Shown: in pieces, positions 45,950 to 58,467 of the stretch | How positions within the stretch are numbered: position 1 is the first letter of the stretch | Layout of the letters: the number at the start of each line of letters is the position of its first letter | From: Nemertoderma westbladi | Lineage: Eukaryota; Xenacoelomorpha; Nemertodermatida; Nemertodermatidae | Assembly: GCA_032718475.1 (NCBI GenBank) | Contig: JAUCBJ010004925.1 | Span: 1-60,060, forward strand | Reading direction: 5' to 3' | Length of the DNA stretch: 60,060 nucleotides | The notes under the pieces: generated by a model | Told to the model about the DNA's origin: nothing | Databases searched by the model: none | The model's input: only the letters and a program-made list of their open reading frames with translations | Position numbers and translations under genes: made by a program

Positions 45950-47205
45950 TGTAAAAGCTTCTGTGGGATATAACTGGCCCTTTTGCTTTGCAATCCAGTT
46001 TCCCCCCAGGCGCTGGAATACTCTAAAAAGCTCTCTAACTATATATATATCCCCCTCGCCCGCAAGGTACCGTTATAGGTATTTTAACGGACATAAACGT
46101 CATTCTTCTATATGTGTGCTTTTTCGGACATGGTAAGGCAAAAAACCCGCAATGCACCAAATACCCTGGCACAGCTTAGCCTTGATGATTCAGATTACGA
46201 CATCTAACAGCTGGTTGCTGACATGGAAACGGCCATTGGACACATGGTTCTTTGTTTAGCTTAACAGCCAATCAGAGCGATTTTTTCTGTCGATGTGGAG
46301 ATATTTTGGCAGATCATGCTAGGAGTGTTTAGTCTTACTGTTTTTTCGTGATACTGTTGTGTTGTTGCTATCTAGGCCAGGAACACCGGCTCTAGAGTCA
46401 ACTCGGTTTCATACTTTAGAAGAAACATTAGTAGGCTTAAATTATAGAGCGTATAACTGTTATCGGTGCAACTCCGTTCAGTCTTGCATTATCGGTTCAA
46501 CATACATTGTTGTGCTGCTGTTTGCTGTTGTCATATTTTGTATCAGTTGGTTGAATATTATTTGGATAACATCTATAAAGAACCCAAATTTCCCAATTTT
46601 CTTGATACACTACAGGTTAGAGAGACGGGTTATATATAGCGATTGCGACTTATATTATTGTGGTTTGTAGTGAATTTAATGCTATTTGATAAGCACTACA
46701 TGAGTCCGTTGCTGTTCTCTTTATATATGATAAAATTCATTGACGGTCGGCAAATTAGTGAGCAGTATTGTGTGTTACCGGTAGTGTGCCTGATTGTGAC
46801 TGATAACTAAGCATTTCCTAAAGAATGCGCCTCATACGTGAATCATAAGCCTCACCGACTTACCGTTGTGATTAGTATAAGTCATATCTCTGTTTACCTA
46901 GATAGAGCGCCACGTCCTAAAGGAACTGTTAATATTTCCCGAAAGTGAATAATATTAGTCAGAAATTATTTATTAACGATCAATCGAATAATACAGTAAG
47001 CTTACACTGCAATAATAATCTAAGCCCTCAGAATCCAGTCTCCCGGGTATATCCAGCGGGTGAATGGACGCGCACTAGGCTGGCTTCTGCTAATGTTGTG
47101 TTCATTGGTATTAAATATTTGTCAACTTCTAAAGTCTATTTATAAACCAAAAGACATATAAATTTTGGCAGGTTAAACTGCTAAAGGTCTTCAAAAGCGC
47201 GTACA
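45950..47205 (+). repeat. 3' LTR
   Basis: 1256 bp, same ends as the 5' LTR. It is preceded by the purine-rich TGGGAGCGG, a possible short polypurine tract. Confidence 0.93.
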
Positions 47206-47690
47206 AGACGGTTTCCATTATGTTCTGAGTGCTTTTCAGGCTCATAATAGCTTTGTTCATGGCTGATCGCTCCATCCATTAGTATCTGTCGGGTTTGGTG
47301 AGGGAATGCAGCTTTCTGTTACGTTCCGAGTCCTTTTCAGGCTCGTAATAGCTCTGTAGACTGCAAACCACTCCGTCCATCGATGTCTGTCAGTCAAGCG
47401 AGGGTATACAGCTTCCATTGCATTCCAAGTCCTTTTCAGGCTCGTAAAAACGTAAACCGCTCTGTTGGTCGTGTAGCGTCAGTTCCAGCGAAGGTATGCG
47501 ACTTTCGTTCCGAGTCCTTTTCAGGCTCGTTATAACTCCATAGGCCACAAACCTCACTCCGTCCAGTCCTGTTTCCTCCGTGGTGCCCCACACTGCTAGG
47601 TTCTGAGTCCCTTTCAGGCTCGTACGGTGCACTGTTTCCTTCAAAGCTCACTGCGCAGTCCTTTTCAGACTTATACTATGCGCAGCAAGC
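47206..47690. repeat. Tandem array of ~85-100 bp units, right part (starts with target duplication)
   Basis: AGACG at 47206-47210 repeats the left flank. The AGTCCTTTTCAGGCTCGTA block then recurs at about 47230, 47330, 47430, 47513, 47607 and 47660. Coding-like frames on the minus strand come from the repeat. Confidence 0.8.
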
Positions 47691-50600
47691 ACACCACTAG
47701 GGATCAGGTGTCCCTTTGCACTAGGCTAGGATGTCAGGAAATCTACATACCTGAAGCCAAGTTCTTGATTTCTTGAACTTCAGGGCCCCTTTTTAACTTT
47801 TAAAAGCCGACAATTTTAGAGTCAGCTTTCCGAAAAAACAGTCTGTAGTCGAATAATTTTGGGGCAATGATTTCTAGTTATTTGTTTACAGTATTGTACC
47901 CGGGTTTATTTAGAGTTTTCATTTTGGTTCAGTTTATAAAATTGGTGGGTACCGTACTCGGTACAAAATTGGAAATAACACGAAAACTGCATGAAGGCCC
48001 CACTCGTGTTTATACTAGTGAAGTCATCTCATATCTGGCTTAGGTGAGATTTGAGATCAGATTCATTTTGAAAAGTTGTTGTTGGTCCATTTATGTCATT
48101 TATGTCCTGTATGATGGTTGGTCCATTATTTACTCCCCCTATATTCCAGTTTAGTGGCCCATGAGTATCAGACTGCTGGATGAAATGCACAATGACTGTG
48201 ACCATATCATAAACAGAAGCTGCGAATGGGTACTGGCTATGGTACCGGTATGGTATTGTGTGTGGTACTGGCATTGGGCTGTAATGTTCCATCTCTAGTG
48301 CAGTAGGCCCGTACATATAGGCCTATGGTAATATTAATTACCGGTACTATAAAAATAAATATATATTAAGTAGGCCTATTACTATTACAGACTGCAGAGC
48401 TGAATATAATAGCCTAAAAATAGCTGATAACCAGTCAGCCAGTAGCTGAGTAGGGCCTACCTAGCTCCCATGGTGGAATTAGTCCATGAAACTCTGAAGT
48501 TTCTTCTGCGTATTTGAGAAATATGCAATGAAATGCCGCGTAAGGCATTGGTCCTTTTGCCAAATGTCCTTTTTTGACAAGTCTATGCCGCCGAACCCAC
48601 GCCACACTGGCATGAATCTTAAACTGAATGTAGTAGCAGTAGTGGTACCGTACTCCTAGTTACCTACATAAGCCTAGCTCTCGACATAATGCGACACTAA
48701 GTCATCAAATTTTACATTGAACTGTTGAATGCATAGCTGTAAAGGAAATAAAAAATTTGCAAATATCTTAAATCTTTATGTTACCAGGAATCTTAAGAAG
48801 GCTGAAATATCATCATACATGCAATGTAACTTGAATCAATATTGCTTGAGCGAATCCATTACTTAGTCGATGCCTACAGTACTTTAATATTCGCTATAAC
48901 AAGAATGATTGTGATCCAGCAACTATTTTAGAAGCAGTTGCAGCAGCATCTTGTAGTTCGGGTAAAGATTTAGGTGGGATGCATCACATAATCCGAAATT
49001 CTTACAATTTAAAAGTTCCATGGTAGCTTGGTAGCGACTACTATGAGAATAAATGATCCATTGGCTGTGGCTAATAGAACACCAGTGTTTAAAATTATAT
49101 ACAAACTGCTGTACTGAAGTGACTGTACTGTACTGCTATAGCATAATTCACCTGCTACATACATCGAACATGCATCATCTAACCTAAATACTGAAATATT
49201 ACGGGATAGCGGGATGGGATGGCTCTAGGGTCTCCCACGCAGATGTTTACGAATACGATTCCAGTCGGTCCTCTTCTCGGGAGTCAAGTACAGGTTCCCA
49301 TCCCCAGCCACTGACATGCATTATATGTTGACTCTCAGAAGTTAATCTCACACATGGGGAAGAGTATTATTTGTGCACTGCAAACTAATCCTCCTCGCCC
49401 CCGAATCTCACAATGTCAAACATACAACCATTACCCTCGGCAGACCCAGCGGGCCCAAGTACTCACCACCTGCTACCTGCAAAAGTCACACAAGAGGCAA
49501 TAAAACCAGACTCTTACCCAAACTATCAATGGTACTATGGTATCAATGGTAATAAAACTACCAATGGTACCAGTAATGGTAACAAATCCACGCAGGCCGC
49601 TACTAGGCTGGGGCCAGGGCGTCGCTTCACGCAAATCAGTGCTTAAGTCTAAAAATGGTCAACGTTTGGATTCCCCCAAACAAACTTCTCCGATAACTGA
49701 GGGACAAACTTAATATGGCAGAACCGCAGGTACTGCTAACTGTATCTGTACAAGGTTCCTTTACCAGCACAAGAATGACCTGTGTGTACCTAATGTAGTA
49801 TCATGCTGCATTTGTCTCACTCCATTCAATGTCAAAATATTTCCACTAGATGAAGACGAGGGTTTCATCGTCAAACCGTGAATGACCAAAGAAGGAAAAA
49901 ACAATATTAAAACCTCACAATAATAAGAAATGCTCGATACCATCCTCATCCGCCAAGCAATATCACCCGTTTTTGGCTGAAGTTGTGGCATCCTCAGTTC
50001 ATAGAGCCCTAAATGCCGAATGAATAAAACAGGAAGTCATTATCTCTCGTTTACCTGCATGCTTATTACTACCAAACCGAACTAACTCTGCGAACTCTTT
50101 CTCAGATTGTGCTTCTCATAGTGTACATCTTAATTACAAATCTGTGCGTTAAATCCTATGCCACCCTGCACTAAGGGCTATTTGTTTATTTGAATTCCTT
50201 CGACTTCTTTATATTTCATATACATTGATTGACATTTAAATCTTCCAATTGTATATCCATTTCCACAATTATATTTTGAGCAAGTGGCCTAACAAGTTTT
50301 CCAGGAGACTTTTAGATTGACTGGTTGTTTTATTTACAACCGGGTAATTCATAGTTGTATGTAACTTTGGTGGCAATGCGTTCACTTATCATCAATATTC
50401 ATTTATTATGAACCGATAGGTTGATTGATGAGATTAAAATAAATTGTAATTAATCAATCTTAGTTGATTGAATCGGTGTGTGACTGATTAAGTGAGTGAT
50501 TACTGTAAATTCAAGACGGCTCTGACGAGATTGTTAACTTTTCCAACACACAGACAGAGATATATCTAGATATCTAAAATGTACAGTGGCTCTAAATTTC

Positions 50601-50754
50601 CAAATTTATAGGGTCAGGGTCTTTGCAAGGACGGCTCTGATTGGCTAATACTGAAACTCGATAAAACTGGACTAAAGTATTATAAAACTTGTTCATTCTC
50701 ACTAGGAAAATCCCAAACCACATTCTATACACCTTGGAAGGGGAGCCTTGTACT
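47691..50754. other. Non-coding region, nothing recognised
   Basis: No gene family, RNA or transposon end was recognised. AGGCCT and ACCGGT palindromes recur near 48240-48460. Short open frames (48029-48316 minus, 49413-49646 plus) show no motifs. Confidence 0.4.
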
Positions 50755-51310
50755 TTTTGGGTGACAGGTACGAAATTTGGTGCTAGCACTAAAATTTGCC
50801 ATATTACGGCGAAAAATACGAGCAGCAATGATCTCGCAAATTAGAAATGTATTGCATTACAATCAGCGCCCCAGACAACCTGAAAATGTGAATTTATAGC
50901 ATCGTATAAGTGAATTAAAAATTTTGTGTTCAAATTGAAATGTGCTGGTTATTTGTTTTTTTCATTTTTTTGCCTACGTAGAGGACTACAACAGCCATTT
51001 ATAGTAATCAGATATATTTTAAATATTTTCCAATGGATTTTGCGCCCCAGAAAACTGTATTGAAAAACAATTACCGAAAATTGTAACTTTTAAATTTTTT
51101 TTTAATTTGTTCACTACTTGTAATTTTGGTGCTGCAATATAATTTTTTTCGGTCGGATTCAAACTAGTGAAATCAACGTACAAATAAAAAATCAGATGTT
51201 TTCGTTAAAATTTGTAGATTTTTGAGGGGGGGGGGGGGGGGGGTTGTCAATATGACCTCCACCCCCGGTATTTGTACAACATTTTATAGCCCGGTACTAC
51301 TAAAAGGGTT
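50755..51310. repeat. Dispersed repeat, copy 2
   Basis: It matches 17425-17860 over most of its length, with a poly(G) run at about 51227-51243 inserted. Non-coding. Confidence 0.6.
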
Positions 51311-51567
51311 AATATCCTCAATTGTTCATGGTACAGTTGATTATTGCGGTTGGGCTTTTATTTCATGCTGATTTTCATGACTGATTCTGTGGTGAATGAA
51401 ATGGAAGAGAGCCCGGCGTTGTATGGATAGTTGTGTGGGCAAGAGGATAGTTACGTCAAGTCCTCAACTTTTAAAACACTGTGAAAGCACTAATATAATA
51501 AAGTGCTTTCTCAATGATGTTTGTTGTGGCGAAGCAGTTAAGGTCCCTGAGTCCCTAGGTCCCTGAA

Positions 51568-53352
51568 CAGGCAGTAATCTGTTAACTACAGGAGCTACTA
51601 AACCAACAGGTTGATGCCATCAATGATGCTGACGACAGCACGCAATCATCCCAGGCATGGAAATCGATCAACTTGCTTACTGGTCGGAAAAGCCAACCAA
51701 CCACCAAGGTTAAGGCTGAATCACCAGCCGATCGCCTCAATGGTTGGAAGGCCCACTTTGAAAAGCTCCTCAATAATGACAGGGTATTGCCTGAAAACTT
51801 TATAGAAGTAAAAGTGTCTGAGTTTGTACTCCCAGATATTCCCATTGGCGATATCTCCTTTGCAGAAGTGAAGGCTGCTGCAAAGAGCATTAAGACCAAT
51901 CGTGCCAGTGGAGTGGATGGTGTTCCCCCTGAGGTCTTTAAAATACCTGAGACCCACAAGAAATGAAAACAAATAAGTTGGTGCCAGTTCCCAAGAGGGG
52001 CAACCTAACACTCTATGGTTCTTTTCGGGGAATCTCATTGATCTCGAATGCTGCAAAGCTATACAATAGAATTATATTAAATCGCATCAGGGATCCCATT
52101 GAGAGACTGCTCAGTGGAAACCAGAATGGGTTCTGTAAAGGTCATGAGAGCATGGAGCCCATTTTGGCACTTAGAAGGATAATTGAAGAGTTATCAAAAT
52201 AGAAAGACAGGCATCTGGCTGTTATCTTTGTTGACTTCTTCAAGGCCTTTGATTCAGTCTCTCGCTCACGTATGTTCAGCATACTTTCATGATGAAATTA
52301 TTGCAGCAATCAGATCAGTATACGATGGTTCGACAACATTTGTGTCTACTGTTGACGGTGACACAGAACCATTTGAAGTGTTATGGGGCGTCCTCCAGGG
52401 AGATATTCTTGCACCATTCTTGTTCATAATTGTGGTTGACTATGTTCTACGCATGTCCTTAGATCATCATAATGATGATGGGGTGATGATAACTCCACCT
52501 ACTGGCTCCAGAAGTCGAGGAAATCCTAACTGTAGGAGGAGTACCTAACTGATCTAGACTTTGCGGATGACTTGGGAGTACTCTCAGAATCACTAGAGGG
52601 AGCCAAACGGCTGCTCAGCTCATTGGGACATGCTGCTTCTAGTGTTGGTCTTTTTATTAACTCCAGAAAGACTTAAGAAAATTTTGACAGTTAACTTTGG
52701 AAGTCCTCAGCAAGTCTCTGATCGGATGAGCATAAGCTCAAAGGGCTTGAGCATGTGGATGACTTCTGTTACCTGGGATCATGGATCCGGAAGTCAGGTG
52801 AGGACCTTCGAATACGTAAGGGAAAGAGGCATGGACAGCCTTGAATAGGCTTTCCAGGATTTGGAAGACACTGAGAATTATTCGGAAACGTAAAGTCCGA
52901 TTATTATTATTAGTTCCAGTACTCCTCTATGGGAGTCCATGCTGGGCTCTAACTGCCGAGGACACCAAATCTCTGGATGGCACATTCACAAGAATGCTAT
53001 GCCGTGTACAATGCACACATCTCCAACCAGACACTATATAACATTGGAGGTGTCTCATTGGTTCCCCCAATCTTGACACTAGAACAAAATTGCCTCCGCT
53101 TTGAAGGACATTGCTTTCGCCGTGAGGACCACCAGTGCATAATCTTGTAGTGTGGCAGCCTCATGGAGTGAATAAGCAAGGTGGACAGCACATGACTTTC
53201 TTGAGACGCATCTTAAAGGACACTGGCATGGAAGATGCAGATGATCTAGCAAATGTCATGGGTGGGAGTTGTGGCGGCGCAATTTTGTCGACAAGCCGGC
53301 ACAGCATTCTTTAAAATGCAACTGAAATGCAGCATGCCGATCCTAGTAGTAG
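51568..53352 (+). mobile_element. LINE copy e, decayed
   Basis: It extends further 5' than copies b and c. It reads LQELLNQQVDAIND, SINLLTGRKS, then SIKTNRASGVDGVPPEVFK, VPVPKRGNLTLYGSFRGISL, and the active site FADD near 52560. It ends with the same 3' sequence and a TAGTAGTAGTA tail. There are several frameshifts, a deletion before VPVPK and a deletion in the palm near 52290, so it is inactive. Confidence 0.8.
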
Positions 53353-53852
53353 TACTAGATAGTTTACTATCCTGCATCTATGGTATTGGCCACTTCTAAA
53401 ACACTTACAGTTCTAAAACACTTACAGAGTTGATGAAATCACTGAAGATACTCAAGTAGCTGTGCATATTTTCTGTGAAGCTGCCAGAGAAAATTTTAAA
53501 AGAAAATAAACAAAGATAGAAATGTTCATAAAGTTTTATGTTTGGCAGCAGCATCCTTGTTGCAAAAAAGCTGAAAATTTTGGAGAAGGCTGATTGAGAC
53601 CATGCGTATATTAATTTAAACACATTCAGGCAGTTGCTATTGCAACTAAGATGCAATGATAAGGGGGATAAAAATTGTTCCAGTTCCTCACACATACATC
53701 CCAGTCCGGGTCCACAACCAGTACGTACCAGCCGCATTGATCCAGTAGCGTTTACGTGATTTAAACAGTGAGTCTCCATCTCCAACCCAAATTCATAACG
53801 AGTTTGTGCTTAGTGACAATGATGATCAGCCCCACCAACCACTAAAAAATGT

Positions 53853-53860
53853 GTAATAGA
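53853..53860. repeat. hAT target-site duplication, left
   Basis: GTAATAGA, repeated at 55024-55031. Eight bases is the hAT length. Confidence 0.75.
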
Positions 53861-55023
53861 CAGGCCACTTTAATTTGTAGAATTTTCAATAATCTATAAA
53901 TTCGCTAGAAATCAAGATTTTGGAGTACTAGAAAATAAGGGTACTATAAAATAAGGTTTTTTCATGACTATCAGACAAACAGGGTATAGCTGAACTTGAC
54001 ATCTGATAACATCCGCCCTTTTTAGCCCTCAATTATAATAATTGTTTTGTAAAACACCCCCTATTCTGAACTGATGGCAAAAAATTCGATTTTAGTTTTT
54101 TAACTCTAACTAACCCAAGCGAGGTGTATATGGCATACAGCTGGTATGTTTCATCAAACTAATCATTGCAGACATTGTATTTGCATTGTAGACAAAGAGG
54201 TAGCTCCGATCTTGATCCACACATGGTTGACTTGTACATTTTACAGGAGCGATGAGCGAGGTTGAGGCATGCGAGCGAGCGCGTATGCAGAAAGTACAGT
54301 ACTTCAGTGTGTTTCATCAGACTGGATACTGTTCACATCTGAACCAACATGCTGAGTTGTGGGCGCTGTACCAAAAGTTGTACAACGACAACAAGAAAAC
54401 CTTTTTCAAAGGCAAAGTTGATGTTCGACTCCAATACTCCAACTTTCCAGTTGACCAACAAGTAGTGTCTACAAAGTTTCTGATCTCAAAAGCTATCCTA
54501 AATGGTATTATCAGCAACACTCTGTTTGAGCTGGAAGAAGATGAAGAAGTCAATGGTGAAGATGGAGTCAATACACCTCGTGCTCGTGCGCTGAGAATAT
54601 TTGAAGAATGGCCTGATGATGATCGACGACAGTTGGATTGACTAACAATGGTTTTGCCTAATACTGCTCCAGTGGAATCTGATTTTACAAGAATTCGGGT
54701 TATTAAAAACGAAAATCGAAGCAGCTTGAATAATTTTTCCCAGGAGGCATGCTTTCATGCGCGGCAGTTTGAAGAACTTTTAATACTAAATATAACAAAA
54801 TCAAAATTCATGTAGGCTTAAGTGTTTTGTATTATTTGTCTGTTTGTTGGAATTTATAATGCACTCATTCGATGCTAATAACAAGTTTATTAAGTAGGGG
54901 TTAGAAATTAACTTCAATTAAAGATTTTGTTTGATTTGATTTACGATTTATCAAAAGATTTTGGAGGACTAGAAATTAGCTTAATTTGTGTATTTTATAG
55001 ATTCTACAAATTAAAGTGTCCTG
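53861..55023 (+). mobile_element. hAT-like DNA transposon remnant
   Basis: Termini CAGGCCACTTTAATTTGTAG and, inverted, CAGGACACTTTAATTTGTAG, flanked by the 8-bp duplication GTAATAGA. At 1.16 kb it is too short for a full hAT transposase, and only a C-terminal fragment remains. Confidence 0.78.
54252..54812 (+). pseudogene. hAT transposase C-terminal fragment with in-frame TGA
   Basis: From ATG at 54252, 129 codons are open to TGA 54639-54641. The same frame then continues LTMVLPNTAPVESDFTRIRV, IKNENRSSLNN and LLIL to a TAG. This resembles the hAT dimerisation (hATC) motif LPxxTAxxERxFSxxxxIK. The TGA probably replaced TGG. Upstream, TTTTACAG just before the ATG could be an acceptor of the original gene. 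The catalytic N-terminal portion is missing. Confidence 0.55.
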
Positions 55024-55031
55024 GTAATAGA

Positions 55032-56485
55032 CCTTGTCAAACTTCACCTAGGTGGCATTTCTGGTGAATCCACATCAGATGCCAATGAAGATCACATCAG
55101 TAGTGGTTCAATAAGCTCAGGTTGAGATCAAGAATTATCACTTAGAACAAGTCCTCAAATTAGATTTATTATACATTATATTCTATTAATAATGAAATAT
55201 ATTTTTTTATTATTAATTAATTATATTTTATTTATTATATATTATTAATTATAATTTATTATACATTATATTATATTAATAATTAAATATATTTTTTTAT
55301 TATTAATTAATTATATTTTTTTTATTATCTATTGAACAAGTAGTGGGCTGCCGAGAAAAACCAGTAAGCTGTCGCAAAACTAAAAAACTTACTAGAAAAT
55401 ACTTGTTTTAATTTTTTATATAAGTATGAATTTTGGAAAGCCTTTGTTCTAAACATTAATTCTGTGTCAAAGAACTGAATGGATTTATTCGAAAATTGTA
55501 ATAATCTTTAACTCGGCTGGTGGAACAGATGTATTATAAGGTGTGTAATCTTATACGCCGCCACATTCAAGCAGATTATGACTTTATATGAAGGATGATG
55601 ATGCTTTCTATAGCAGGCAGAAATTAAATAGCCAGATTTACCAACACATACAACCACCATACCTGTAAGAGTTAGATCACGAAGTACCATTACTTTCCAG
55701 TAAAAAAAATAAATATTTATGATGTACTGGCATTTAATATATAAATATTCTAAAATATCGCTATATAGCTCTTGATAAGATTGTTATTTGCCTCTCATAT
55801 CGCAATCCTTGCACGCGCTCGGATTGTAAAAATTTTCTCATCATAATATTATTATAAAGAGTAGATTATTGTTATTTTCTTGAACGAAATAGTTACATTT
55901 TGAGCCTGGTTATTAAATATATTTAATTAGCTCTATTTATATCTATTTAGATCTTTGCTCAATTTATACTCAACCTATACTCGATCATTCTCAATACAAG
56001 GTTTTGGTAAATTTTTAATGCTCGTCGTTATTCCAATTTTAACAATTGCATTTCTTTTTGTAACCATCACTATACATGTTTCAAATTTCCTTATAAACAT
56101 TATCTTTAATAAGAGACCAACCGATACTGATAAGTACAGACTAGACTCCTGTGCTTTAATACTTTCAATTAATGCCTTTGCAGGAATTGATGCGAAGATG
56201 ATATTTATTTACCCTACTCATACTTTACATCTTTAACTTTACTTTTTTATACAATCGATACATCTTTAACTTTACTTTTTTATACAATCGACATGTCCAG
56301 CTGATCATTTCGATTGTGCCGTTATTTTCTTCCTCTTGATATTTGAAAATTCACTAACTGAATATTTATCAGTATGAATATAATTGACTCTTGTAAATAA
56401 TCACTCTTATCATTGTTTATATTGCTAACTATAGGAGTTTCCAAGTCTGGTCAATATTCCTCATTAAGTTGACTATAGTTTCCTG
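55032..56485. other. Non-coding; local duplications
   Basis: An AT-rich block of about 80-95 bp is duplicated at about 55164-55325 (ATTATACATTATATT...). A 33-bp unit (ACATCTTTAACTTTACTTTT...) is doubled at 56228-56292. No gene was recognised. Confidence 0.5.
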
Positions 56486-57062
56486 AATCCCTGTCAATCC
56501 ATCATCAAAACTACCAAGTATTTACCTTTCATGGGTTAGCCCCTTGCTTCCTGAACTGATATATATTTGGCATGCCCAGGAGCTGACAAATATGAGAAGA
56601 CAGACCGATAATATGTCTCTCTGTCAAAATGTAAGAAATAATGCCATCAAGCTAAAATATTTGTTCTCCAGGTCTGTGATTTAATTTCTGATGTCAGATT
56701 AAATATTTGGCTTAATCTAGTATGACTGTCTGTCTGCTGTCTGTCTGTTTGTCAGTCTCTATTTCAAAATAAAATAAATAATGCCATCTAGCCATCCATA
56801 TTTATTATGGGGGTTTTCCAGGTCTGTGATTTCATTACTGATGTTATGATTTAATATTTGGCGTAATCTAGTATTACTGTCTGTGTCGGTCTGTCCATCA
56901 AAATGTAAGAAAGCATAGTAGCATCTAGCTAAAATGTTTACAATTGGGGTTTTCCTGGTCTCTGATTTAATTTCTTTCTGATATCAGATTTCTTATTTTT
57001 CCTGATCTACTATGACTGTCTGTCAAAACGTGTCAAAACGTGTAAGAAAGCATAACATCTTG
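56486..57062. repeat. About four diverged copies of a ~145-bp tandem repeat
   Basis: Shared blocks, in order, are TTTTCCAGGTCTGTGATTT, TTTGGCTTAATCTAGTATGA, CTGTCTGTC and AAAATGTAAGAAA. A related block is at 26830-26890. Confidence 0.6.
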
Positions 57063-57265
57063 ATGAAATAATTGTTGTAATAATATAAATTACCATGTAA
57101 AATATGGGATTAGTTTTTTTTTTGTATTATTAATCAATTTATTATTCCATTACTAAATTATAAAATCAGGCGAAGCACAAATGATCACAAATTAATTAAG
57201 TAGAATAATTAAGATTGAAGCACAGGTTAACAATAAATATTTACAATAAAGAAACAGATATGTAA

Positions 57266-58455
57266 TCAGTACATATCTGGGTCAACACCCCGAATCCCCG
57301 CCCCATCCCCAAACCCGAGGCCCCGCCACGGCCTCCTACCACCCCGGAGGCACAGAGAGGTCGCCCGAAGGAGACCAAACTGCAGCCGCCGCCTCACCAC
57401 ACCCAAAACCTCTCCCAAACCCCGCTGTCTCATCCCGACCCTCTTAGAGCATAGGGTCTCTGCAAGGTGCCGGATGAATACAGCCGCCTCCGCACCCCAC
57501 ACACCGTCGGTGGAACACACCAACGGGGTGAAGTGCATCCTGCGGGATTCGCAGGCCTCCTGGTAGTGGGCCCGCTTGACCCGCTCCCTCTGGGCGAGTA
57601 AGGTCTCCGTGTTGAGGCGTTGGAGCGAACATAGGAAGTGGCGTCGAGATTTATAATCGATACGTCGAAAGACGCCACTACCTGGTTCGCCCAAACACCC
57701 CTGGATACCAAATCCGCCCTCACCCCCTCCACCGCCTGCTCAACCGAGACCAGGTGACCTTCAGGCAGGGTGACCCTCCCACTCGACGTTAGTCGCACCG
57801 AAGGCCTCCGCAAGAAGGTCACCAAACACGTCCCGGATCTCATTGTGCCGGCGAATAACTAGCCCTCCGACCTTGCAGCTGAGTGCGTGCGCAGTGTCGA
57901 AGGGCTCGCCGCAGTCCTCGCAGTTTACTGGAAGGTCTGGGGGCGCCATACTATACCGCAACGCGAGGTTGTCCCGAAAAGACTGCGGGTCCAGGTTGGT
58001 GTGGTCTATGGGCGAGGGTTGCATGGAGAGCCATCCACCAGTATTGTATTTCGCCGCCCGGCTGACAGTTCGGTGCCGATCAGGTGGGAACGCCGCCAGA
58101 GAGGCCTCGAATTTGGCCTTGCAGGCGGCGCTGTGTCTGTCGACACTCGACAAGGGCTGTCTTGAGGCAGGCGACGTGGTCAGTGACGTGGAGACGCCTG
58201 CCAGTCTCTATGGCCTCCACAATCCTCGCAGTACCGGAAGTCGATGTGAGATGGGCCGGCCCGGATCGCTCGATGGGGTCCCGGATGCCCAGACCACCGT
58301 GTCGGACTGGGAGAAGCAGGAGCCAATCGAGGGCTGGGCTGGGGGTCGAACCGAAGAGAGAGGGGATGTATCGGTTGACCAACATCGACCGGATCGGAGC
58401 GAGTTCTGACTCGTGTGGGTTGCACACCCGGAGGATGTAGTCCATGGGATTAGTA
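57266..58455 (-). pseudogene. Retroelement C-terminal region with restriction-like endonuclease, frameshifted
   Basis: A GC-rich minus-strand block, sharply different from its AT-rich flanks. It reads LPVRHGGLGIRDP, then a zinc-binding CX2CX7HX3C (CEDCGEPFDTAHALSC), RHNEIRD, RADLVSRGVW and FDVSIINLD, then FTPLVCSTDGV and LLRATSLCLRGG to the stop. CCHC, RHN and an acidic cluster are the hallmarks of the restriction-like endonuclease of R2/R4/NeSL-type non-LTR elements. At least three frame changes break it. The RT part is absent. Confidence 0.6.
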
Positions 58456-58467
58456 CATCGGGCCTGC

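Larger units (their letters stand above)
35135..47205 (+). mobile_element. BEL/Pao-type LTR retrotransposon, non-autonomous
   Basis: A 12.07-kb element with two 1256-bp LTRs (TGTAAAAGC...GCGTACA) and a 5-bp target duplication. The long leader (36391-38641) is followed by Gag and an aspartic protease. The typical BEL/Pao region after RNase H (NPADIASRG) is joined almost directly to the protease. Reverse transcriptase, RNase H and integrase are therefore missing. A separate decayed frame lies before the 3' LTR. The near-identical LTRs show a recent insertion, so mobility must have been supplied in trans, or the deletions arose very recently. Confidence 0.88.
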
